From NCBI RefSeq assembly GCF_963675165.1, contig NC_087377.1, positions 12,076,632 through 12,140,631 on the forward strand: DNA of 64,000 nt. The letters run 5' to 3'. A program made the translations under genes and the position numbers. A model generated the notes under the pieces. That model did not search any database. It had not been told where the DNA came from and worked only from the letters and a program-made list of their open reading frames with translations. Shown here in pieces: positions 23,701 to 34,619 of the stretch. Positions within the stretch are counted from its first letter, which is position 1. Each line of letters starts with the position of its first letter. This stretch comes from Halichondria panicea (taxonomy: Eukaryota; Porifera; Demospongiae; Suberitida; Halichondriidae).

Positions 23701-25628
23701 GGATCCTGAATTTGCATTTTTGTGTCCCCATGAATTTCCCAAATCTCCAACTGAAACAAATCCCCAAGTGCCCCACCACCCAGCTCGTGTGCTCGCTGAG
23801 GATGATGTTATGAGGTGTACTCTATGCAAGAAGATGACGTATAAGTTAGGAAAATGTCATAAAAATTGGCTCTCTGTGTGTTGTCCATCTATGAGTGTAG
23901 CCAGTGAGGTATCATCACAACCATCAGTTCTGAACAATGAAACTTCTGTGGAACGTACGTGAGATTATGCTATAGCTGTAACTATTACTGTACGTCATTA
24001 TTCTAGGCCCATATTCATGTACATGCATGCATGAATGCATGTACAGGTCTCTTGTAAATATTGGACCCATAATTATTGCTAGGTCTTTCAATGCAGTGTA
24101 TCTTGTATAATTATAGTGTAAAATTCTTAATGCCTCCTCATAATTATAATAATTAGCACTGTATCTATATTCCTACAAGCACTGCATATATACATGTACA
24201 GATCCTCTAGCCTAAAAAAGTATGATTTGATAATAGTGAAAAAAAAAATGATTGTGCGTAGAACATAATATATGTTTTATCTGTACAGTTCAACCACATG
24301 AGACGATAGTGATAGCAACTGCAGCTCAGTTGAGTAGTGAGTGCTCGGATGAAGCTCTTCTCCAGTTGTCTACTGAGATTGCTGGCTATGACAGATACAA
24401 GCACAGGCTGGGCCTCAGTGATGCTGAGATAGACGCTATCGATCAGAGTCCTTCCATGGTTGATAATATCCCTCACGCTGCTCTAAAGAAGTGGAAGAGT
24501 AAAAGCATCATTTTTGACAATCCATCGAATTCAACAGCTACTTACGGTCAATTAGTGGAAATTGCTGCAAAGATTGAGGACAAAGAGGCAATTCGCAGTA
24601 TTCACAAGGCCTGTGTGGAGCATACAAGTGAGTTACTTAGTATACTTATTATACTAAGTACAGCATTAAGTGTTTGCTACTTTAATCGTACACATAATAA
24701 TACTGTACATGTCATTGGTACGGCTCTCTCCTATAATTATACTTGCTTATTTCCGTGCTTTTTGGTGCTTTCCCTGCCCAATCCTATAGTATTTTTTCAC
24801 ATGATTGATTTTAGTGTGAAGGACTAAGCTTAATAATTAAGGGAACTACTTGCATGGGAATGTATTAGTCAATCTAAATTGAAGCCACCTTTAACCTTCA
24901 GTATTATAGTCTAAAGTGGTTCGAGTAGTTTTGACAGTTGTATTGTGTATACATGTGACAGTGATGGAGTATTTGGTGTACATTTCAGAGTGTTATAATT
25001 ATTATATGCTGTTTTGCTTGTCATTGGGTAAGGTATTTTGATCTGTATGCAGCTCAACCACATGCGACGAGTATAGCGACCGCAGCTCAATTGAGTCAAG
25101 AGTGCTCAGATGAAGCTCTTCTCCAGTTGTCTACCAAGATTGCTGGATACCATAGATACAAGCACAGGCTGGGCCTCAGTGATGCTGAGATAGACGAAAT
25201 CGATAATGATCCGAGAGACTTCTACAGTACCCAGGGAAAATTTTACACTGCTCTACTGAAGTGGAAGAGTAAAAGTATCGATTATAACAATCTATCGAAA
25301 TCGTCAGCTACTTACAGTCGATTAGTGGAGATTGCTGCAAAGATTGAGGACGGAGAGGCAGTTCGCAGCATTCACAAGGCCTGTGTGGAGCATACCAGTG
25401 AGTTACCTAGTGAATCATTAACTTTGTGAGCTTGCTCGTCAGTTGTGCCATGCAATAGTGAATTGTACTGAGTACAGCAATACTATAATGTCAACTGGTA
25501 TTGTATATTAACTGTCAGTGTGCACTTGGTTTGCTAGTTGCTGACTCTTGTGTCTCCCTCCCTCTCCTCATGCAGGACTGGAGGTCATGGATCAGTCAAC
25601 ACCATCCGCATACACTACCAACACTTAG
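14762..25628 (+). CDS. Ankyrin-ROC/COR-like GTPase with two death domains
   Basis: Fifteen exons join in one frame (1424 codons): 14762-14787, 15012-15328, 15601-15702, 16037-16138, 16644-16838, 17310-17525, 17584-17691, 17756-17851, 17905-17973, 18025-18090, 18196-18246, 21765-23954, 24289-24627, 25053-25397 and 25576-25628. All introns are GT-AG; intron 1 is phase 2 and all the others are phase 1. Residues about 9-387 are ankyrin repeats (TPLHYAC, SPLDRAL types), followed by a polar linker. Exon 12 has the P-loop GMAGTGKT (481-488), DSGGQ (649-653) and THKD (730-733), typical of ROC GTPases, then a COR-like region and a CTLCKK/CC cysteine tail. Exons 13 and 14 each encode a death domain. 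The start ATG lies in GAGAAATGG. The family signals in apoptosis or innate immunity; the ligand is unknown. It is related in order to DAPK but has no kinase. Confidence 0.88.
16860..17110. repeat. Fragment of CCGTATAGC-type MITE in intron 5
   Basis: Sequence in the intron between 16839 and 17309 (TTCGTGGGGTAAATATTTGTGG, split as TTCGTGGGG and TAAATATTTGTGG, then ACCACGAA, GGTAAAGGTAGGCAAGG, TTCGTGGGTAAAATATT) is the interior of the family whose complete copy is at 53601-53810. The ends are missing or decayed. It lies entirely within the intron and leaves the splice sites intact. Confidence 0.6.
19052..19812. mobile_element. Pogo-like element remnant
   Basis: The left end, AGAAGACTCTCGCTATTCCGG (in two blocks AGAAGACTCTCG and CTATTCCGG), is matched in inverted form at the right end by CCGGATTAACGAGAGTCTAG. 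The interior has repeated GAAGTACGGCCAC and AAGCCGCGGCTATT motifs and no transposase. Its 3' part (from ATTAGATTCGAGGTAAGG to the end) is repeated at 63511-63628. A hAT-like insertion at 19448-19776 interrupts it. Confidence 0.65.
19448..19776. mobile_element. Nested hAT-like non-autonomous element
   Basis: The ends are CAGTGGCGGATCCAG and the imperfect inverse CTGGATTCGCCTCTG. It sits inside the pogo-like element, between GGTCCCAAG and CCAAGGGTGACC. The second copy of the host at 63592-63607 reads GGTCCCAAGGGTGACC without it, so the insertion and a 5-bp CCAAG duplication are seen directly against an empty site. At 329 bp it encodes nothing. Confidence 0.8.
20584..20876. mobile_element. Pogo/Tigger-type MITE, copy 2
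   Basis: This has the same family as 6257-6551 in reverse orientation, bounded by CAGTAGAACCTCGATTATCC and ATCGAGGTTCTACTG. It abuts the RecQ-helicase remnant directly, so it truncated that pseudogene or landed in it. It is non-coding. Confidence 0.85.
20890..21290 (-). pseudogene. RecQ-type helicase fragment, antisense in intron 11
   Basis: Reading the minus strand gives helicase motif I, FEGRDVFIWFPTGYGKSLCY. After frame changes and stops, motif Ia follows as LIVSPLVSLIMRLMIDQVRS with LNNRGVSAAIL, then GKYFLLYTAPEAVVE before the DEAD/H box. The order and spacing fit RecQ ATP-dependent helicases. The DEAH box and all later motifs are absent because the sequence runs into the MITE at 20876. 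At least one stop and two shifts interrupt it, so it is dead. It may derive from a multicopy RecQ-like family carried by mobile DNA. Confidence 0.8.
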
Positions 25629-25639
25629 ACACTTAGGAC

Positions 25640-26120
25640 AATGGCCTGGAGTTATCTATTTCTAAGTTTACTTGTTCTTGTTATTTATTTTGTGTGTGCA
25701 ATTTTGAATGTGAATTATTTTATTCAGGCTTTCTTCTAGACATCCTTTCCATTGTAATATTACCAGCATGTGCCAGTCCAGTGGCTGTGCTATAGGATAA
25801 GAATGGATGAATGCATGAAAGGATGGAGGTGAGGGGAGATCCTTTCTATAGACGGTACCTGTTGTAGGCTCCTAATAATAATCACGAGGTTCCACTGTTT
25901 TTGTTCATATTTCCCGATAGTATTGTTTGCCCATGTGTTAGACCTTATTTGTGGAAGGAGGTCAATATTGAGCAACCATACGCAGCTAGCTTGACAGCTT
26001 ATTATAAGTCGCTAATTACTGATAATTGTACTTCCTCAAAGCATTTCACTTTCAATATTACAGGTTGTGTGATAGAGTTGCTGACTCAGCGATTATCAGT
26101 GATCACTTGACTGAGACAAC
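25640..26120. other. Spacer after the death-domain gene
   Basis: The 3' flank of the ROC gene contains AT-rich stretches, but I did not find a canonical AATAAA close to the stop at 25628. No open frame with recognisable motifs occurs before the kinase remnant. Nothing else is seen. Confidence 0.5.
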
Positions 26121-26124
26121 GTGA

Positions 26125-26668
26125 AGTATCTTCTCTGCCGTTGCTAAGGCCGTTGCTAGGATACACCATCGCACAAAACCTATCATACATCGTGACCTCA
26201 AGGTCAGTGCAATTGTACTCTATAACAGAAGATATTTATCTTTGACTGTAGCTAGTGGTTGACTTATGTCTCCTCTAATAAGGCGAGCACACCATCGCTA
26301 CTTTGTCTTATGACGTTGGCAATGAATGGTACGGACCGTTTTGTGTTAATTAAACGTACAGAAACTGTAGAGGAACTCTCTCAATGTCTGGTGCTCTGAC
26401 AGTGACATCATTTTTTATGACCAAGTATTATGTACATTTTAATGCTCTCTCAATGATACCAATCCAATGGTATACTCGTATCATCACACCCTCACACAAC
26501 ACACACCCGCCCACACATAGGCACTGGGCGTACTACTGTTTAAGCTGTGCTTTATGGATACTGCATTTGGTGATAACCCTCTAGCCATAGTCAGTGCTCA
26601 GTACAGCATTTCTGAAGACTCTCCCCCTACACACAAGACCTGCACAACTTGATAGGTGAGACCACACC

Positions 26669-26710
<42 letters not shown>

Positions 26711-27000
26711 TCCTATAGTAAATGTAACCAGCACTACTGGGTATACATATAAAATCGAGTTTAAGCCTAAGACTATATTATAATAGTGAGTTTTTTCTTT
26801 ATGAACTGGACATGTTTTTTTCAGAGCTAATTGTATTTAAGAACACACACTAGCTACAGGTGCTATGATACTCTGCCATCCTTAAGTGTATTGCTCTAAT
26901 GATACATGTGTTCTCCCCCTCCCTTGTAGGCTACCTGTTGACCTCTGACCCTGAGCTGTGTCCCAGTATCTGGCAAGTGTGTGAGGAGGAAACTTTGGGC
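26125..27000 (+). pseudogene. NAK-family (AAK1/GAK-like) kinase exon remnants
   Basis: Three exon-like pieces lie in kinase order. The first, about 26137-26200, encodes AVAKAVARIHHRTKPIIHRD followed by LK and a GT donor: the catalytic loop of NAK kinases, where ARLH...PIIHRDLKVEN is typical. The second, about 26553-26656, encodes FGDNPLAIVSAQYSIS then, after a one-base shift, DLHNLI and a GTGAG donor, matching the late kinase lobe. The third, 26930-26999, encodes GYLLTSDPELCPSIWQVCEE, the NAK DP..RP..WQV end. The glycine-rich loop, VAIK lysine and DFG segment are missing. The frameshift and gaps indicate a pseudogene. Confidence 0.65.
26676..26707. repeat. CA microsatellite
   Basis: A pure run of alternating CA follows a CCACCCA-rich lead, between the second and third kinase-like pieces. 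It is a simple repeat with no coding role. Confidence 0.9.
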
Positions 27001-27369
27001 ACTGGAAGTAAACAAAGGATTATAGCTACAATCTAACCGGCAGGAGAGAGTAGCCACTGATTGTCTAAAGGATCTTCTTAAGACTGCATGGCGTGCATGC
27101 ATGTATATGTATGTAAGCTAGCCTGCCAGGTAGTGAGACTAGAAAAGTGAAAGAAACTCCTTGAACATGCAGAAGTCTAACCAGAATAAAACCAGTCACT
27201 GGCAGCATATAGAGTAGCTCTATCTATGCTGGCAGAAAGCTGTTTTGTGGTACACTAAAGTGTTATTTTAATATGGTACCCGCCAGCAAATTGGACCCCG
27301 CTAGGCCATGCCCATTATTTCCGGTATTTCTCTTTCAGTGTTTTTCTCTTTTAGTGGCCTAACAGGCGT

Positions 27370-27530
27370 GTATAGTCAAAGACTCACATTGGATCATGTT
27401 GTTCTATAATATTCTCCCTCTGAGGATCATTCTCCCCAGCAGATGACATAATTTATAGTGAAGTGAGACAGTCCACTTCGATCAGCAGACTGCACCAGAC
27501 ATTGTCACTGCTCTGAGGGGGATAAGTGGA
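27370..27530. repeat. Repeat copy shared with 10.5 and 36.8 kb
   Basis: It contains GACTCACATTGGATCATGTT, GAGGATCATTCTCCCCAGCA, GTGAGACAGTCCACTTCGAT and CATTGTCACTGCTCTGAGG, collinear with 36800-36940 and 10550-10680. It ends where the foldback element begins. Confidence 0.65.
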
Positions 27531-27543
27531 GTATGAGGATCTC

Positions 27544-30500
27544 GGTACTTGATATAAGACTCACGAATATAGCTGAATCAGCAATAAACTACAATATAAT
27601 TATAGTAGTTCCTATACAGTTCCACAGTTCCATGGTTCCATATAGTTCCATAGTTTGTTCCAAGCGTTCCATGGTTCCAAGCGTTCCATGGTTCCAAGCG
27701 TTCCATGGTTCCATGGTTCCATAGTTCCAAGCGTTCCATGGTTCCAAGCGTTTCATGGTTCCATGGTTCCATGATTCCATAGTTCCATAGTTTGTTCCAA
27801 GCATTCCATGGTTCCAAGTGTTCCATAGTTCCAAGCGTTCCATGGTTCCATGCATGGTTCTATGGTTCCATAGTTCCATGCATGGTTCCATGGTTCCAAG
27901 CGTTCCATGGTTCCAAGCGTTTCATGGTTCCATGGTTCCAAGCGTTCCATGGTTCCACAGTTCCATAGTTCCAAGCGTTCCATGGTTCCACAGTTCCATG
28001 GTTCCACAGTTCCATGGTTCCATAGTTCCATGATTCCATAGTTCCAAGCGTTCCATAGTTCCAAGCGTTCCATGGTGGTTCCAAGCGTTTCATGGTTCCA
28101 CCGTTCCATGGTTCCATGGTTCCATAGTTCCATGGTTCCAAGTGTTCCATAGTTCCATAGTTCCAAGCGTTCCATGGTTCAATGGTTCCATAGTTCCATG
28201 GTTCCAAGCGTTTCATGGTTCCAAGCGTTTCATGGTTCCAAGCGTTCCATGGTTCCAAAGTTCCAAGCGTTCCATAGTTCCATGGTTCCTAGTTCCAAGC
28301 GTTCCATAGTTCCATGGTTCCATAGTTCCAAGCGTTCCATAGTCCCAAGCGTTCCATAGTTCCATGGTTCCATAGTTCCATGGTTCCATAGTTCCAAGCG
28401 TTCCATAGTTCCAAGCGTTCCATAGTTCCATGGTTCCATAGTTCCATGGTTCCATAGTTCCATGGTTCCATAGTTCCAAGCGTTCCATAGTTCCAAGCGT
28501 TCCATAGTTCTAAGCGTTCCATAGTTCCAAGCGTTCCATAGTTCCATGGTTCCATAGTTCTAAGCGTTCCATAGTTCCATGGTTCCAAGCGTTCCATGGT
28601 TCCACAGTTCCATGGTTCCATAGTTCCAAGCGTTTCATGGTTCCAAGCGTTCCATGGTTCCATAGTTCCAAGCATTCCATATAGTTCCATGGTTCCATAG
28701 TTCTAAGCGTTCCATAGTTCCATGGTTCCATAGTTCCAAGCGTTCCATAGTTCCATGGTTCCATAGTTCCAAGCGTTCCATAGTTCCATGGTTCCATAGT
28801 TCCAAGCGTTCCATAGTTCCATGGTTCCATAGTTCTAAGCGTTCCATAGTTCTAAGCGTTCCATAGTTCCATAGTTTCAAGCGTTCCATGGTTCCATAGT
28901 TCCATAGTTCCAAGCGTTCTATGGTGGTTACAAGCGTTCCATGGTTCCAAGTGTTCCATGGTTCTATGGTTCCAAGCGTTCCATGGTTCCTACTGTTCCA
29001 CAGTTCCAAGCATTCCATGGTTCTTACTTTTCCATGGTTCCAAGCGTTCCATGGTTCCTACTGTTCCATGGTTCCATGCAAGCGTTCTATGGTTTACTGT
29101 TCTATGGTTCCTACTGTTCCATAGTTCCATAGTTCCTGCTGTTCCATGGTTTCAAGCGTTCCATGGTTCCTACTGTTCCTGGTTCTAAGTGTTCTATGGG
29201 TCCAACTTTTCACTTTTCTTTCATGGTTCCATGGTTCCTACTGTTTAGTGCATGGTTTCTATACTGTTCCTCGTTCCCAACGTTCCATGGTTCCCACTGT
29301 TCCTTTAAAAATGTTCAACAATCATGGAACGCTTGGAACAATGGAATGCTTGGAACTATGGAACAATGGAACACTTGGAACCATGGAACAGTAGGAACTA
29401 TGGAACGCTTGGAACCATGGAACCATGGAATGCTTGGAACCATGGAACTATGGAACCATGGAACGTTGGAACTATGGAACCATAGAACCATGGAACTATG
29501 GAACCATGGAACTATGGAACTATGGAACCATGGAACGTTGGAACTATGGAACCGTAGAACCATGGAACTATGGAACCATAGAACCATGGAACTATGGAAC
29601 CATGGTACTGTGGAACTATGGAACCATGGAACTATGGAACCATGGAACGCTTGGAACTATGGAACCATGAAACTATGGAACCATGAAACCAAGGAACTGT
29701 GGAACCATGGAACTGTGGAACCATGGAACTGTGGAACCATAGAACCATGGAACTATGGAACTGTGACCCCATGGAACCATGGAACGGTGGAACCATGGAT
29801 CTGTGGAACTATGGAACCATGGAACTGTGGAACCATGGAACGTTGGAACTATGGAACCATAGAACCATGGAACCATGGAACTGTGGAACTATGGAACCAT
29901 GGAACGCTTGGAACCATAGAACCATGGAACTATGGAACCATGGTACTGTGGAACTATGGAACCATGGAACTATGGAACTATGGAACCATGGAACGCTTGG
30001 AACTATGGAACCATGAAACTATGGAACCATGAAACCAAGGAACTGTGGAACCATGGAACTGTGGAACCATGGAACTGTGGAACCATGGAACTATGGAACT
30101 GTGACCCCATGGAACCATGGAACGGTGGAACCATGGAGCTGTGGAACTATGGAACCATGGAACTGTGGACCCATGGAACGTTGGAACTATGGAACCATAG
30201 AACCATGGAACCATGGTACTGTGGAACTATGGAACCATGGAACGCTTGGAACCATAGAACCATGGAACTATGGAACCATGGTACTGTGGAACTATGGAAC
30301 CATGGAACTATGGAACTATGGAACCATGGAACGCTTGGAACTATGGAACCATGAAACTATGGAACCATGAAACCAAGGAACTGTGGAACCATGGAACTGT
30401 GGAACCATGGAACTGTGGAACCATGGAACTATGGAACTGTGACCCCATGGAACCATGGAACGGTGGAACCATGGAGCTGTGGAACTATGGAACCATGGAA

Positions 30501-30967
30501 CTGTGGACCCATGGAACGTTGGAACTATGGAACCATAGAACCATGGAACCATGGTACTGTGGAACTATATGGAACCATGGAACTATAGAACCATGGAACT
30601 ATGGAACTATGGAACCATGGAACGCTTGGAACTATGGAACCATGAAACTATGGAACCATGAAACCATGGAACTGTGGAACCATGGAACTGTGGAACCATG
30701 GAACTATGGAACCGTGGCCCCATGGAATCATGGAACGGTGGAACCATGGAACTGTGGAACCGTGGAACCATGGAACCGTGGAACCATGGAACCATGGAAC
30801 GGTGGAACCATGGAACTGTGGAACTATGGAACCATGGAACTGTGGAACCATGGAACTGTGGAACCGTGGAACCATGGAACCATGGAACTGTGGAACCATG
30901 GAACTGTAGGAACTACTATAATTATATTGCTGATTCAGCTATATTTGTGAGTCTTATATCAAGTACC
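27544..30967. mobile_element. Foldback-like element: inverted termini around two opposed 8-nt satellite arrays
   Basis: The termini are inverted repeats of about 65-75 bp (left GGTACTTGATATAAGACTCA, right ending GAGTCTTATATCAAGTACC), differing by a few bases and a short gap. Inside, 27610-29306 is a tandem array of GTTCCATR-type octamers, with a CGTTCCAAG variant. From 29323 to 30910 the same satellite runs on the opposite strand (ATGGAACY), meeting at a 16-bp spacer. The right array shows higher-order repeats of about 340 bp. AGGATCTC flanks both sides (27536-27543, 30972-30979), a likely 8-bp target duplication, although four bases intervene on the right. This architecture resembles Drosophila FB elements. 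Long open frames on both strands follow from the octamer and are not taken as genes. Confidence 0.8.
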
Positions 30968-30999
30968 AACCAGGATCTCACTATATTGAAATAGCTTAA

Positions 31000-33790
31000 A
31001 TGTAGGAAACAAGGACAGAGCAACATTGAACACACTCAAAGAAGTTAGATACATTAGTCACAGTACAATTACTCATTTTTGAGAAAAAATAATGTTATGT
31101 GGAAAATCTACTCGATCTGAGCAGTGTCTCCAGGAGGTTGATGTGTTGAGGGTAGTGTCTGTGTTGTAGTGTCTCAGCACAGAGGGGGGGGGGGGAGGGA
31201 GGACTTGGAAGGGGTGTTAGATTGTGCTTATAATTAATATGGTTGTTGCAGACAGTAATGGTTAATTTGACTTCAAAGTTGGAGGATGCATGTGTTAGTG
31301 ATTTAATAAGGACACTTAAGTTTAGTTCTACAGAACTACATAATGGGCGGCCGGGTCTTAAATTTAGATCATTACCACACGCAACAATGTGAAACACCTC
31401 AACATTATAATACACATAGCAAGGTTGCACTGCAGTGTATTTATCCCTGGTTACAGCCTGCAAGGACAACCTCTCATATATACCGTCGTGAAAAACCTAT
31501 ACTCGTACATGTATAAAGAAAAAAACATAGAAGGCAATAAACTACAAAGGAGTTGCAAGTGGTATGCATCAGTCAACACAATCTTAGCTAGACTTGTTAA
31601 AGATGTCAGAATGGATTTATGAGCCCAAACAATGGTAATAACATTATTTAAGTGAGACAACAATTATAAGGGTTGAACTGCATGCATGCATATAGTGTGT
31701 GTGTGTGGGAGGGAGGGAGGGGTTAGTAATATTAACTCAGTCAGTAGATACATTAAGAATTAAGAGGGGAATAAGAACTTAAACTGAAACAGGAAGATTC
31801 ATGTAGACTATGCATGCAAATGAACTACTGTGGTTGCTTTACGAAGATGTTGCTAGAATGAGCATGGCTTAATTGTATACAGCCCAGACTCCAGTCCCAC
31901 GTCACGTACTTACTCATTACCACTAGATCTACCACATGCCAATATCTAATGTACTGATGCATATACTCAGTCATTCCGCCAGCGTGACTGGATCGATGCC
32001 TATCAACTAAATGTATTTTATTTGCAACGGAAGATGAACTCCCTGTCTTGTTTGTGGTTTTGCTCATTATATATTCATGATCTTTTTTTCTACACTTGTG
32101 TATGTCATGCAATGCTATGTTTTTGATTTGATGTTAAACGAAGTATCAAACTATTGTTTTGTGAGCTCAAAGGAGAAAAAAGCGCTTAATACAGTCTCAG
32201 TACATAGAAGTGCAAGTGCATGGTAGTGTATGTACGGTAGTGCAGCAAAAAAATGCGTAAACATTTTTTATGACAGCGCCCTGCAAAAAGTTTTTTTATT
32301 GAGATGGGTAGGCCAATGATAAAGTAGGTTATAACACAATTTGGTGCTGTTACATTAAAAATTGTGAGAGATACAGGCGTGAAAAAACTCCCCCACAAAT
32401 TAATCTCAACCATGTGGAATGTAAACGCATCACTGCACAATACATAATTATTACTCTTAGTAAAACAGTAGGTAGAAGTATAGAAGTATAATAATTATGT
32501 AACACACATAAAATTATTATATAATTATAGTTTATTATGAGCAGCAAAAGAAAATTGTCGTTTGTTCTCTAACTCCGACAGCAGTTTGCAATCGCGTGAA
32601 CAATGCGAGCTGTACAATGGTAGCGATACCAAATTCACAAAACCACAGCAGTAGAGAAATAAGTCAGCATGCTCAATCGCCAAATCTCTATACTGATAGC
32701 TCCAGATGCACCCGTTTGCCAGGCATGTAGACGAGACATCGGACGAGTTGGATATGACCCCGATTTCACACCTGGATGGGAGAAAGTGAAGGTAAAAGGG
32801 GAGAATGTGTAATACATGAATGCACAGCTGAAGTATTTGCGTCAAGCAAACCCATATCAATGGAAATGTTTCAATCAGCACTAGCTGCAACTAGACTCAA
32901 TGCCGTTAACAATCCTATACCACTCTGCAAGCACCTATTATATCACCCTGGCCATTACTTCATGCTCTATCACACTACTCTTCACCAGCGCAAGTCTCAA
33001 TGAAGAAGTTCAAAAGTTATCAAGCTACTCAGACACAGAGCTAAGATTTTCTATTCTAATAGCTAGTGGTATATTAAACCACTAAGCTAATGCACATTCC
33101 TATTCGTACAAGTGTAAACTTTTTTCTGACAACATTCACCTATTCAAACTTTGCATACTAGCACAACAATACTACAACATGGAGTTGTTCCAGATCATGG
33201 TTATCGCTCAGTGTTGGGTCAAAGTAAGACAATAGCCAACACGAATTTTACCATTTAGACTTCAAATTTATGTTTTTTATGATAGATAGAACATTTCAAC
33301 AACAGACAGCAAGTAAAAAAGTTAAAATTAGTGAGAAAAAGACTTTAGCTACTATCGTTCGTTGTCTCTGCCCAGATTTTTCATAACAAATGATGTCATT
33401 GTGCAAATAAATTTCACGTGAGCTGCACCCTGGCGGAATGACTGTACTTGCGAAGACAACCTGGCTATAGGACTATCGTAGACGTAGATGAGAGCCTCTT
33501 CTGTCTTTAGACTAGTGTTCAAGACTTCTACATGCACCAACGCAATAGATTGCGTAAGCCTGCAGCTTCATGGAACTCAGCCATGGAGATAAAGTATTAC
33601 GGAACATATTCTTAGTAAACGCACTAATTTCCGGTATAATTTACTAAGGTTTTACGTTCGTAGTACAATTACCCATATTCTGGGTAATTTAAAGTGCATG
33701 CGCACTATTATATCATCCTTGCAATAGGTACCAGGCCGTATTTTAATCGGCCTTGAATCGAGGCTAGTCCATTACATACATACATACATA
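31000..33790. other. Intergenic, no supported gene
   Basis: A G-run lies at about 31183-31195, and a GTGT/GGGA-rich tract at 31695-31720. About 31920-31970 (CCACATGCCAATATCTAATG) matches 44725-44745. Minus-strand frames around 32525-32780 have a possible splice acceptor (CATCCAG) and several Cys, but no recognisable domain. About 33700-33770 carries the GGCCGTATTTTAATCGGCC palindrome family. Nothing else can be supported. Confidence 0.5.
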
Positions 33791-33792
33791 CA

Positions 33793-34016
33793 TCCGACTA
33801 GAAAACATTTGCAATGTGAAAAATTGCTAGGATTGGCCGGGAGAACCACTAAAAAGCGTGGAAACAAGAATCAGACGAGAGCAATTATAACTCCAATTTG
33901 TTACAACGTCATTCACATGTACTGCATGGTAGTTTTCCATGTTTTCCCGGCCAATCCAAGCAATTTTTACTGGTGGGGTTTTTTTTTTCACATTGCAAAT
34001 GTTTTTCTAGTCGGAC
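33793..34016. mobile_element. MITE with GACTAGAAAAACATTTGCAA-type ends
   Basis: The left arm (GACTAGAAAACATTTGCAAT, GTGAAAAATTGCTAGGATTGG, CCGGGA) recurs as its complement at about 33946-34016. The central 100 bp is unrelated. Single arms of the same family occur near 52210 and 60550 (CCAATCCTAGC). No gene is present. Confidence 0.65.
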
Positions 34017-34547
34017 TCCCTTTCTTTTTCAGTACAGAAGTATAAATTTACGTATCATGACATGCATAAGGAACGTCAAGAAGCAGTACAGAAGTTCAAG
34101 AAGAGAAGACACGACTATTATTCCATTAATTTATATGTTGAATTTGTGAGTCAGCCGGTATATGACAGCCATTTTAATACTGTAAATCTACTTTAAGTGC
34201 AAAGAATGGAGGCCTATGATTGCCAAGCAAAATACTGGCCATGCAAGTTTCCGTGGTGATAATGTGATTCAGTAGTGTATGTATACATGCACGCTTTTAG
34301 GCGGAACACTATAGATGATGTTGGCTAAAAAGGATTGGGATTGGTCCGTGATGCATCTGTCTGAGTACGTAGTGGGTGTGGTGGCGAATACCTGGGGGGG
34401 GGGGAGAACAGTGCCAGCCAAATGACCAGTCATGACCTTGTCCTAGTGGTTACCATGACTGCTAATTCATGTTCAATCTTCTATGTTTGCTAACAAGTGT
34501 AATAATTCTCCCCTTCCCCACAAACACATGCCCCATGCATGCAGGGC

Positions 34548-34554
34548 TATAAAA
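34548..34554 (+). promoter_or_regulatory. TATA box for the Ig-type gene
   Basis: TATAAAA occurs 66 bp before the ATG at 34620, within a GC-richer GCAGGGCTATAAAACTGAGG context. This spacing allows a start site near 34580 and a short 5' leader. Confidence 0.55.
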
Positions 34555-34619
34555 CTGAGGCCCTCAATTGCTCTGACAGTTGCAAGAAGTTCTTCCAGCA
34601 CTACAACAGAAGACCGAAA

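Noticed and set aside
27578-30950. Long open frames of 100-289 codons in the octamer array
   Set aside because: They exist on both strands in all registers because of the 8-nt period; there is no start context, splice site or domain.
32525-32890. 121-codon minus frame with several Cys and a possible acceptor
   Set aside because: No family, no upstream exons, and hydrophobic composition typical of AT-rich antisense.
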